Source: Bacteroidota bacterium
GTDB lineage: Bacteria > Bacteroidota > Bacteroidia > B-17B0 > Aurantibacillaceae
Assembly: GCA_023433205.1 (NCBI GenBank)
Contig: JAEZDS010000060.1
Span: 1 to 32,514, forward strand
Reading direction: 5' to 3'
DNA length: 32,514 nt
The notes beneath the pieces were generated by a model. It did not search any database and was not told the origin of the DNA. It worked only from the letters and a program-made list of their open reading frames with translations. Position numbers and translations under genes: made by a program. Below, piece after piece: positions 25,500 to 32,514 of this stretch. Position 1 is the first letter of the stretch; every line of letters begins with the position of its first letter.

Positions 25500-26312
25500 T
25501 TATTCCACAACAAATGGCCTCACGTGATGCTTCTCCATGTATTGCGAAATCTTTTCGGTTTCTTTTAATGAAACGAATTCTATTGAGTCGGATTTGCGGA
25601 TCTGCGACCAGATAAAGTGTTGTTCCTGGAACTGATTTTTGTGCGGCTCTTCACCATTAATATAATATTTTCGATGGTCTTTCTTAAGCGCATCAATCAG
25701 CGTCATAAAATGTCCGATGTTATTAGATAAAGTGGAACTAGCACTAGTGAAATCCATCACTTCGCCGGCTACAGGATTATCATTACGTCCAATAAAGTCA
25801 ACAGTTACTTTCGGAATAAGCAGTCCGGGGACTTCCTTCGGTGTAAGTTTTTTGTTAATGTTTACGCGGCTTTTAATCTTTGGATAAAGCTGTTCTTTAA
25901 CAACATGGTGAGGTGTAACAGGCATTTTGTACTCAACCGGCTGCGGTATGTATTTGAACACAAATTTCTCGAACAACTTTACAAAATTGGATTGGTTGAG
26001 CTCTAAATTTATAGAGACAGGTTTAGAAAAAGCGATCAGGTTGTTATTGTAATCTGAGAGGTAGCTGAAATAATCAGGCCTCGAACTCTTAAAGTTGCCG
26101 GAAGCATTGCCAATATCTGCCGCGAAGCCTTCCAGGTAGGATTTTATCAACTCAAATGAATCGTCAACCAGAAGTTTACGTACCAGGCCAAGTTTTTCGT
26201 TTGCATAATGAAAAAAGGAGGTTTCACCATTTGACATAAACAGTCCAATGCTCAGTTGTTCTTTTACAACCGGCTTAGATGAAATGTACATTATGGAATA
26301 AAACGCCTTCAT
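25500..26312 (-). CDS. DUF3037-like partner of the HipA-like kinase
   Basis: A 270-residue soluble protein. The N-terminus (FYSIMYISSKPVVKEQLSIG, about residues 4-23) resembles DUF3037 proteins, which occur beside HipA-like kinase genes; the rest (a central KIKSRVNINKKL segment and a C-terminal EFVSLKETEKISQYM) is not recognised. Its ATG directly follows the kinase TAA (26313-26315) with no gap, so the two are surely co-transcribed and likely act together. By analogy with toxin-antitoxin-like kinase pairs it could be a target adaptor or inhibitor, but this is inference. Last gene of the island; the remnant at 25271 lies beyond it on the opposite strand. Confidence 0.65.
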   Translation of the reverse strand: MKAFYSIMYISSKPVVKEQLSIGLFMSNGETSFFHYANEKLGLVRKLLVDDSFELIKSYLEGFAADIGNASGNFKSSRPDYFSYLSDYNNNLIAFSKPVSINLELNQSNFVKLFEKFVFKYIPQPVEYKMPVTPHHVVKEQLYPKIKSRVNINKKLTPKEVPGLLIPKVTVDFIGRNDNPVAGEVMDFTSASSTLSNNIGHFMTLIDALKKDHRKYYINGEEPHKNQFQEQHFIWSQIRKSDSIEFVSLKETEKISQYMEKHHVRPFVVE

Positions 26313-27149
26313 TTACAATTTCGAAAAACTTTCAGCGACAAACTGAGTGAAATTTTCATTGGTTTCTTTTAACCAATCCAGAGCAAAGATATTACTATTT
26401 AGATATCTCTCCGTTTCATCTGTATCTATACGCCATTCTGGTGGAATTAGTTGCAAAATTTGGGCCAGCCGATTTTGGCATTGGCTCACCAGAGACGGGA
26501 ATTCATTTAACAAATCGCTTTTAATGCGCTCAAATTCAGCGCCTTGCTTGAATAATAAAGGAACAAGGTCAAAACTAAGGATTGAATCGTCTGAGTTAAT
26601 TTGGTACATAGGATAAGCCACATCAAGTACTCCTGAATTAAAACACTTCTCATGATCAATTGCCATGATTTTCATTCCATCCGGAATGGCAGCCACCAGC
26701 AGGTTTGTATTGTTGTGCACGCGGTCTTCGTTAGACAGCCAGATATCGAAGAGTCCTGTTTTAAGTAAGTCGGTCTTATTTTTAATTCTTTTTAATTGAG
26801 AAGGTTTGCTAAGCCAGGAGGAAATGACAGATTGATCAATTTCTTTGGAACCTGGATGATATCTGGAACCGAAAGTGGGAATATCGAACGAACGAGGCTG
26901 GAGATAATTTGGCAGATTTTTCGGCACATGCTCCGGTAAAACTCTTACAAATGCAGCATCAGGAACCGGGATATCCCACAAACAGGCGAAACTATATCCA
27001 AGGTATTCAATCAGCAGTTTATTAGCCGGTGTATTCGCTGAATACTTACAGACATATTCCTCCAAACCATCCACCATCACCACCACAGGATTGCTACCGC
27101 TTGTTTTAAGAAAGCGGGATACTTCAGTTATGCTGTGGAGGGTTTCCAT
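26313..27149 (-). CDS. HipA-like (HipA_2) family kinase
   Basis: A 278-residue protein of the HipA-like kinase family, compact compared with HipA proper (about 440). Visible kinase elements are VCKYS with the probable ATP-anchoring Lys at about residue 35, a helix with Glu 48, the catalytic-loop-like segment SNEDRVHNNTNLLV (Asp about 142, Asn about 149) and AIDHEKCF (metal-binding Asp about 165). It lacks the N-terminal subdomain of classical HipA. HipA itself phosphorylates glutamyl-tRNA synthetase; the substrate here is unknown. The gene starts 3 bp after the mrr stop and its stop abuts the start of the DUF3037-like gene, so all three are probably one transcript. No HipB-type DNA-binding antitoxin gene lies beside it. 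Confidence 0.85.
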   Translation of the reverse strand: METLHSITEVSRFLKTSGSNPVVVMVDGLEEYVCKYSANTPANKLLIEYLGYSFACLWDIPVPDAAFVRVLPEHVPKNLPNYLQPRSFDIPTFGSRYHPGSKEIDQSVISSWLSKPSQLKRIKNKTDLLKTGLFDIWLSNEDRVHNNTNLLVAAIPDGMKIMAIDHEKCFNSGVLDVAYPMYQINSDDSILSFDLVPLLFKQGAEFERIKSDLLNEFPSLVSQCQNRLAQILQLIPPEWRIDTDETERYLNSNIFALDWLKETNENFTQFVAESFSKL

Positions 27150-27152
27150 CTT

Positions 27153-28091
27153 TTACCTATCCTCCATCTCATCCCAGAAATCACTGTCCAGTTTCTTGAT
27201 CGTGATCACCTGCTCGGTTTGCATGCCAAGGTTGTAATCGTAGATGTAGTTGGCCAGCTCTTCGCCGTTCATCAGAATCAGATTCGGATTGCCGTTCAGG
27301 TTCTTCACGTACTCAAGCGCGTTTTTGTTGAAATATGAGGTAGTAATAAAAATACCATTCTTTGATTGCATCACGGCTAAAGCGCCCACAAACTTCTGGA
27401 TGTGCTCACGCCCTATGCCATTCTCCCTGTCGTAACATTTGGCCTGGATGTAGATATGCTCCAGTCCAAGTATATCTTTTTTAATTATGCCATCAATGCC
27501 ATGGTCGTTCGAGGCCTTGGTGAGAATGCCGGAATCTTTGATCTCGCCACCGTAGCCCATTTTCTGAAGCAGGCTGATCACCAGCTTCTCAAAGGCGATG
27601 GGCGATTTGCTCAGAACGGCGTCGAGGATCTCTTCCAGTACAGACTTTTTGATGTTTTCATAGGACTGGAACAATTTTTCCTGTGGTGTGAGTTTTTCTT
27701 TTACCTCACTCAGAGTTTGTACCTGTACAACTGCGTTCTCCGGCTCCTCCCTGCTGTTTTTCTTCGCCTCTCTTATCGCATACTGCTCGTCAATATACTG
27801 ATCCACCTTTTGAGGTGTACCGAGAAGCACAATACCCTTAGGCGTGATCTCATAAACACCCCGGTGCAAAACATTTACAAGGCCCGCCATCTTCAGATAG
27901 GTTAGCGCCCAGGCGATCCTGTCTTTAAATACCAGCCCTTTGCCGGATTCATACATCTGGCTCACTTCTTCAGGGCTTAAGTTAAAAAACTGACTAAGCG
28001 GCCCTACCATATCTTTGGCACCGGCCGAACCGTGGGTTTTTAAATACTCGAGTACCGGGACTCTGATTTCGTTGTGTTTTGGGATGGGCAT
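27153..28091 (-). CDS. mrr: Mrr-type restriction endonuclease
   Basis: A 312-residue type IV-like restriction protein. The N-terminal half (about 1-95) is the Mrr_N winged-helix DNA-reading domain (PVLEYLKTHG, GRGVYEITPKG-like segment). The C-terminal half (about 160-310) is the Mrr-cat PD-(D/E)xK nuclease: FEKLVISLLQKMGYGG (Glu 168), DHGIDGII (Asp 200) and IYIQAKCY, giving the D...QxK active site (Gln 216, Lys 218). E. coli Mrr cleaves modified DNA. Full family length, all catalytic residues present. It is 3 bp upstream of the HipA-like kinase gene and 21 bp downstream of the Nmad3-type gene, so it sits centrally in the island operon. Confidence 0.93.
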   Translation of the reverse strand: MPIPKHNEIRVPVLEYLKTHGSAGAKDMVGPLSQFFNLSPEEVSQMYESGKGLVFKDRIAWALTYLKMAGLVNVLHRGVYEITPKGIVLLGTPQKVDQYIDEQYAIREAKKNSREEPENAVVQVQTLSEVKEKLTPQEKLFQSYENIKKSVLEEILDAVLSKSPIAFEKLVISLLQKMGYGGEIKDSGILTKASNDHGIDGIIKKDILGLEHIYIQAKCYDRENGIGREHIQKFVGALAVMQSKNGIFITTSYFNKNALEYVKNLNGNPNLILMNGEELANYIYDYNLGMQTEQVITIKKLDSDFWDEMEDR

Positions 28092-28112
28092 AATTTTATG
28101 GTCATGTGTTTT

Positions 28113-28979
28113 TTATGCTATCAATAAATTGTTTTGAATCAAATTCCTTATCCAATCTATTACTTTCTGATCTATGTCTGCCACTAACTCCTGTCCTCTT
28201 CCAGGCGCCAGAAGCTGGTTGGAAGTTTGATTTTTCTGAAAATATGAAAAATTCAAATGGCTGAGCTCAACAGGTAACTTCCAGGAACGCATTTTTGATT
28301 TTTCCAGCGAACTTGTCAATCTCAAAACTTCAGTGTACTTAAACACACCGCAGGTTTGCGAAAAACCATGCTTGCTTTTGCGTGCAGGCAAAAACACTGT
28401 AGAATTACTTTTATAATAATTCTTACCTCTCATCCGTACATGCGGATGATTGGCATACTTTTTGTCAATAACAATGGATTTATCTTCAGGGCAAATTATT
28501 TCGCCAACCTCCATGAAGCCATAGATCGCATGAAAGCTGTCGTTACCTTTCTTAAAACTGATTTTGTGATCAGCAGAAATGTGTGCCTTTCTGAAATTTC
28601 CAAAAAACAAAAATATGTCTCCTTCACGAAACTGATGTGTACTCATCAGGTGACTTGCGGCTGCTTCGTCCTGTCCAAATGCAGGATACCAGCCTTTTTC
28701 TCTATCTAACCCATATATTTCTGGTGAAAGTATCGGATCCAGATGACATTCTGAATACTGCCGGGCACCTAATTGCCTAATCAGGTCAAGCACCGTGCCG
28801 GTATATTTGTCAATCCGCAGGTCTTTGTAAAAACAGTCAGAGCCGCTTTCGGGAATAGGCAGGGATATAAAACGATCCTCTATTATCGGACTGGAAATAC
28901 CTCCTGCACTTGAATCAAAACCCTTCCTGCTAAGACTTAACTTGGTGCCTTCGATCCGTTTATTTTGTGGTTGTCCCAT
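28113..28979 (-). CDS. Nmad3-type (nucleotide modification associated domain 3) protein
   Basis: A 288-residue protein that fits the Nmad3 family, first defined computationally among proteins linked to hypermodified DNA bases. Landmarks are LSRKGFDSSAGGISSPI (about 16-32), ISLPIPESGSD (39-49), HLDPIL, GWYPAFGQDEAAASHL, GDIFLFFGNFRK, then FHAIYGFMEVGEI, HPHVR and STVFLPARK. The activity is unproven; roles in nucleotide modification or its recognition have been proposed. The N-terminus has about a dozen residues more than usual, but no later Met is available; AAGGA-type bases (in AGAAGGACAG) precede the ATG. Flanked at 21 bp by mrr and 15 bp by the NYN gene, suggesting that all three serve one DNA-targeting system. 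Confidence 0.8.
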   Translation of the reverse strand: MGQPQNKRIEGTKLSLSRKGFDSSAGGISSPIIEDRFISLPIPESGSDCFYKDLRIDKYTGTVLDLIRQLGARQYSECHLDPILSPEIYGLDREKGWYPAFGQDEAAASHLMSTHQFREGDIFLFFGNFRKAHISADHKISFKKGNDSFHAIYGFMEVGEIICPEDKSIVIDKKYANHPHVRMRGKNYYKSNSTVFLPARKSKHGFSQTCGVFKYTEVLRLTSSLEKSKMRSWKLPVELSHLNFSYFQKNQTSNQLLAPGRGQELVADIDQKVIDWIRNLIQNNLLIA

Positions 28980-28994
28980 CTTTGTCTGTCCTTC

Positions 28995-29624
28995 TTATTT
29001 CCACTCCTCCGGAATCCTTAACACATAACCGGATTCTTTTCTAATTTCTTTTTCCAGTTGATTATCCAGTAACTTCTTTCTCCCAATAATAAATGACCCT
29101 TTAGCAACCGCTGCAACTGACACGTTATGGCGCTTTGGTGGGAATGCAACTGTCACCTTCTTATCCTTAAAGTTCTCGTGAACAGCTTTAATTGGTGGTA
29201 CTAAATCGCTATCGCCTGAGATCAAGATGGCTGTATCAAATTTATCCTGGTACGCATCAATAATCATAGCAGTGGCGATATTTACATCTGTCATTTTTTC
29301 TTTGGCGACTCTCCAAATATGGCCACATCTTTTGCACTCCTGGGCCCCATCTTGATAATGACCATACACGATCCTGACTCCCTGGGTTTCTAAAGCTTCA
29401 ATATAGGTGGTTTGCCTTTTCTGCTTATCCGGATTATTACTTACCCGGCTTGTAAAATACTTGATACCCACCAGGGTCTGATCAGAACTTAGGAAGCTTT
29501 GGCTTAATCTACTGACATCTAACCATCTACAATTATCAAAGCCGGCTTCACGCATGCCAAAATACAGATTGAACCCATCAATATAAACAACCACCCGTTC
29601 ATTTTTACCTTTTTTATCTTGCAT
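28995..29624 (-). CDS. NYN-domain protein (LabA/PIN-like nuclease)
   Basis: A 209-residue protein with a NYN (PIN-like) ribonuclease domain. Acidic active-site candidates are VVYIDGFNLYF (Asp 16), EKMTDVNIATAMI (Asp 113) and ILISGDSDLVPPI (Asp 138, Asp 140), a full set for metal-dependent RNA cleavage. A CKRCGHIW segment (Cys 97, Cys 100) could be half of a zinc site. It is near the 5' side of the island, 15 bp before the Nmad3 gene and 93 bp after hsdR. NYN proteins in defence islands are usually taken as RNA-targeting effectors; here that is inference. Confidence 0.88.
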   Translation of the reverse strand: MQDKKGKNERVVVYIDGFNLYFGMREAGFDNCRWLDVSRLSQSFLSSDQTLVGIKYFTSRVSNNPDKQKRQTTYIEALETQGVRIVYGHYQDGAQECKRCGHIWRVAKEKMTDVNIATAMIIDAYQDKFDTAILISGDSDLVPPIKAVHENFKDKKVTVAFPPKRHNVSVAAVAKGSFIIGRKKLLDNQLEKEIRKESGYVLRIPEEWK

Positions 29625-29667
29625 GATGACCTATTATATTATAATATTGTAGTCTAGAACATCGCCC

Positions 29668-29707
29668 GGGATAGCATCCCAGGCCCGACGCCCGAGAAAT
29701 CGGGCGT
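29668..29707. terminator. Hairpin pair between hsdR and the NYN gene
   Basis: GGGAT-AGC-ATCCC (29668-29680) and a perfect 8-bp stem ACGCCCGA-GAAA-TCGGGCGT (29688-29707) with a GAAA tetraloop. On the plus strand the second stem is followed by TTATTGTTT, as in an intrinsic terminator; on the minus strand, the coding direction here, no T-run follows. It could reduce read-through from hsdR into the NYN gene or be a leftover element. Confidence 0.45.
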
Positions 29708-29717
29708 TTATTGTTTC

Positions 29718-32514
29718 TCACCTCCCCACCAACCTCCGCATCGTATCCAACATCGCCAACTTAAAAGCATCATCTTTCGCCAGTAAACGATACAGATCTA
29801 GTTCATTCTTTCTTTCCGATGACACCACATCATCGAAGATCTTCATAAATGCCAGATCGGCGTTCTGCTTATCTCTGTTCTCGGCATACTTGGTCTTGAA
29901 GTCTGGATGAGCTTTCATCTTACTGGCCAGGTTCACGAACTTCACGCGCTGCTCCTCGGGCGTAACACTCCAACCCTGGAACCAGCGTTCATTAAAACTC
30001 TTTATTATGATGTCGAGTTCATCCCGCTCCTCATCGCTCCCATGGGCGCCTCTCGGGTTCGCGTTCTGCGGGTCCAGTTCGCTTTCTGAGTCATCAAGTC
30101 CAATACCGGCACTGAGCTTTACGCGCTCGAGACCGTACGTGGAAAGATCAACGGAATTCAGCAACTCATCAAGGGTGTCTGCATTCGGATCACGGACCAC
30201 CAGTTTGGGGATCAAAAATTTCAGGAACCAGAACAGTTTTTCCCAGTTGAGCACTTCAAAAGGCAGAATAGCCGCCATCTGACCATAGATCTTCACGAAC
30301 TGCTTGGCTTTTACCTTATAATCGGCCTTTTGCTTATCGTCCCAGCCAAGCGACTGGTTGAAACGATCGGCTGCAATGTCAAGAACGGCACTCAATGCCT
30401 CTCCGTTCACGCCGCCAAAATAGCGGTTACTGAATTCTTCTACTTCAGACCATTCATATACTCCCGGCTCATCCAGTAATCCCTTGAGTTCATGCAGCAC
30501 ATTCACATCGGTGGCCTGGCTCAGTGTAGTTGATGTATAGAAAGGATCAAATGCTGCCTTGATGTCTTCCACCGCATTAAAGAAGTCAAGCACAAAAAGG
30601 TCCTCGGTTTTTTTACCGAGCTTCATGGCTGACCTGTTTAACCTCGAAAGGGCCTGCACGGCCAGGACTCCGGTGAGCTTTTTGTCAACATACATGGCGC
30701 AGAGTTTGGGCTGATCAAAACCGGTGAGGTATTTATTCGCGACCACCAGCAGGCGGTATTCATCTTTCTCAAAATTGTCGCGGGTCTCGTTCTCGCCAAA
30801 GCCGTTCATAGTACCTTCCGTATAGGAAACGTCGCTCAGTTTCTTTTCCCCTGAAAAAGCGATCAGGATCTTAAATGGATTTCCGCGCGCCTCCAGGTGC
30901 TGGCGGAGCGCATGGTAATAATGTATCGCTGATTCGATCCGCTGCGTCACCACCATGCCCTTGGCTTTGCCCTTCAGTTTTTTAGTATTCACTACGGAAC
31001 TGATAAAATGATCGAGCATGATCTCGGCTTTGGTGGAGATGGTTTCCCGATGACCCTCCACAAAAGCCCTCAGCTTTTTCTGGGCCTTGGCGGTTTCAAA
31101 AAGCGGATTTTCGCTGATGGATTTCTCTATCTCATAATAACTGCGATACGTGGTATAGTTGGCCAGCACATCAAGTATAAAACCTTCTTCTATGGCCTGT
31201 TTCATTGAATACAAATGAAAGGGCTTGAAGGTGCCATCGGGCTGCTTGTCACCGAACTTTTCAAGTGTGTTGTTTTTCGGTGTGGCAGTAAATGCCAGGT
31301 ACGAAGCATTGCCGCGCATTTTGCGGGTAAACATGGCGCGGATGATCTTGTCCTGTGTATCGCTTTCTTCCTCTTCCTCACCGTCGCTGCCGATGGCCCG
31401 GTTCATGTTATCGGCCGCGGTGCCGCTTTGCGAGCTGTGTGCCTCGTCAATGATCACCGCGAAACGTTTCTCGCTCATATCCGCAATGCCGTCAACAATA
31501 AACGGGAACTTCTGGATGGTGGTGATGATAATGCGTTTTCCGCTCTCCAGGTTTTCTTTGAGTTCTTTTGAAGAATAAGCGGGCGCAACAATATTCTTGA
31601 CCTCCGAAAATTCCTTGATGTTCTCCCTGAGCTGCTTGTCGAGCAAACGGCGGTCGGTAACCACGATCACAGAATCAAAGAGTGGTTTGTCAACGCCTTT
31701 TGCGCCCGGCGTACTTTCCGAAGCCGGGTAGATCTCGATGAGCTGGTACGCAGCCCAGGTGATAGAATTCGATTTTCCGGAACCCGCGGAGTGCTGTATC
31801 AGATAGGTATGACCCGCGCCATGCTCAGAGGCATGGTCCACCAGTTTCCGTACCACATCGAGTTGGTGATAGCGTGGAAAGTACAGTGTCTTTTTGTTCA
31901 GGGTATCTTTTTCGCTGCCATCAAAACGTACAAAGTGCTGTATGATGTTGGCAATGGACTGCCGGGTAAAAACCTGCTCCCACAAATAAGAGGTTTTATG
32001 ACCAAAAGGATTGGGTGGGTTGCCTTTGCCGTAATTATGACCAAGATTAAAGGGGAGGAAAAAGGTATTTCCTCCATCCAGTTTGGTCGTCATGTAAACT
32101 TCTTCCGTGTCAACCACGAAATGCACGATGCAGCGCCCGAACTGCAACAGGGGCTGAGTATTGTCTCTCTTGAATTTGTACTGATTCTGCCCATGAACTT
32201 TAGCGTTCTGTCCCGTCCAGTGGTTCTTCAGCTCCATGGTGGAGAATGGAATGCCGTTCACGAAAAACACCATGTCAATCTCTTCCCCTGTATTTGCCAG
32301 CGAATATCTTACCTGACGGGTAACGCTGAACTCATTCTTCTCAAAATTTTCGTGGATCTGTGCGCTGCTCGACTTCTGTGGAAGCACATAAAAAAGCGTA
32401 AAATGCGCATCGTCCACTTCCAGCCCTTTTTTTAGCAGACGCAGAATTCCATACTTTTTGACCATACGATCGTATCGCTCAAGGATCTTCAGTTTCCAGT
32501 CGCTTTGTTTCTGC
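29718..32514 (-). CDS. hsdR: Type I restriction enzyme HsdR subunit, 5' end cut by window edge
   Basis: The motor/nuclease subunit of a type I restriction-modification system. The frame is open to the right edge (about 931 residues visible) and the in-frame ATG at 32463-32465 is internal: upstream codons continue the family sequence (KILERYDRMVKKYGIL), so roughly 80-100 N-terminal residues lie outside. Counting from that Met, the PD-(D/E)xK nuclease has EEIDMVF (Asp 64) and MELKNH (Glu 78, Lys 80). The helicase has HSAGSGKS (225-232), IIDEAHSSQSG, LAFTATP and ALSRLNRSA. Cleavage needs HsdM and HsdS, which should be encoded beyond the right edge. Intact as far as visible. Confidence 0.95.
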   Translation of the reverse strand, partial: QKQSDWKLKILERYDRMVKKYGILRLLKKGLEVDDAHFTLFYVLPQKSSSAQIHENFEKNEFSVTRQVRYSLANTGEEIDMVFFVNGIPFSTMELKNHWTGQNAKVHGQNQYKFKRDNTQPLLQFGRCIVHFVVDTEEVYMTTKLDGGNTFFLPFNLGHNYGKGNPPNPFGHKTSYLWEQVFTRQSIANIIQHFVRFDGSEKDTLNKKTLYFPRYHQLDVVRKLVDHASEHGAGHTYLIQHSAGSGKSNSITWAAYQLIEIYPASESTPGAKGVDKPLFDSVIVVTDRRLLDKQLRENIKEFSEVKNIVAPAYSSKELKENLESGKRIIITTIQKFPFIVDGIADMSEKRFAVIIDEAHSSQSGTAADNMNRAIGSDGEEEEESDTQDKIIRAMFTRKMRGNASYLAFTATPKNNTLEKFGDKQPDGTFKPFHLYSMKQAIEEGFILDVLANYTTYRSYYEIEKSISENPLFETAKAQKKLRAFVEGHRETISTKAEIMLDHFISSVVNTKKLKGKAKGMVVTQRIESAIHYYHALRQHLEARGNPFKILIAFSGEKKLSDVSYTEGTMNGFGENETRDNFEKDEYRLLVVANKYLTGFDQPKLCAMYVDKKLTGVLAVQALSRLNRSAMKLGKKTEDLFVLDFFNAVEDIKAAFDPFYTSTTLSQATDVNVLHELKGLLDEPGVYEWSEVEEFSNRYFGGVNGEALSAVLDIAADRFNQSLGWDDKQKADYKVKAKQFVKIYGQMAAILPFEVLNWEKLFWFLKFLIPKLVVRDPNADTLDELLNSVDLSTYGLERVKLSAGIGLDDSESELDPQNANPRGAHGSDEERDELDIIIKSFNERWFQGWSVTPEEQRVKFVNLASKMKAHPDFKTKYAENRDKQNADLAFMKIFDDVVSSERKNELDLYRLLAKDDAFKLAMLDTMRRLVGR

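Noticed and set aside
31215..32435. Long plus-strand frames opposite hsdR (31215-31571, 31791-32435)
   Set aside because: They are antisense shadows of a gene with intact nuclease and helicase motifs.

Overview
The window looks like a chromosomal segment from a member of the Bacteroidota. The evidence is a TamB/TamL pair with a lipoprotein-type TamL, Bacteroidota-style lipoproteins and PepSY-like periplasmic proteins, weak Shine-Dalgarno signals, and an AT-leaning but mixed base composition. No rRNA, tRNA, insertion sequence, CRISPR array or replication origin was seen. I found no complete -33/-7 promoter pair that I would call with confidence.

Left part (1-5609). A minus-strand DNA-repair operon runs exonuclease -> ATP-dependent DNA ligase -> DEXH helicase, with both junctions translationally overlapped (ATGA). 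The helicase is cut by the left edge. Divergent from it are a SpoIIAA-like (STAS) protein and a DJ-1/PfpI-family protein.

Middle-left (5933-16674), all plus strand. It holds a conserved hypothetical gene, three tandem secreted PepSY-like paralogues, a 1,670-residue TamB and an overlapping TamL (the outer-membrane insertion/translocation pair), then a PA0069-type radical SAM protein. A degenerate 7-bp repeat tract follows (16681-16800).

Middle (16896-25224). A small Kazal-type inhibitor lipoprotein lies downstream of a tightly overlapped minus-strand operon: a 56-residue membrane protein with an IDPGTGS motif, a methyltransferase with a kinase-like N-terminal part, and a membrane-anchored sulfatase/phosphotransferase-like enzyme. 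Then come a SanA/YdcF-like protein, an unknown secreted 428-residue protein, a secreted protein made of five 31-residue repeats, a decayed Fic-family remnant and an OmpA-like lipoprotein. A second gene remnant follows at 25271-25432.

Right part (25500-32514), all minus strand. This is a compact defence island in the order (5'->3') hsdR (cut by the right edge), NYN-domain nuclease, Nmad3-type DNA-modification-associated protein, Mrr-type restriction endonuclease, HipA-like kinase and a DUF3037-like partner. Gaps between the last five genes are 0-21 bp, so they are probably co-transcribed. The combination of a modification-associated protein, a nuclease, a modification-dependent-type endonuclease and a HipA-like kinase pair is the best candidate here for an undescribed composite system. 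Family assignments rest on motif recognition by eye, not on searches.
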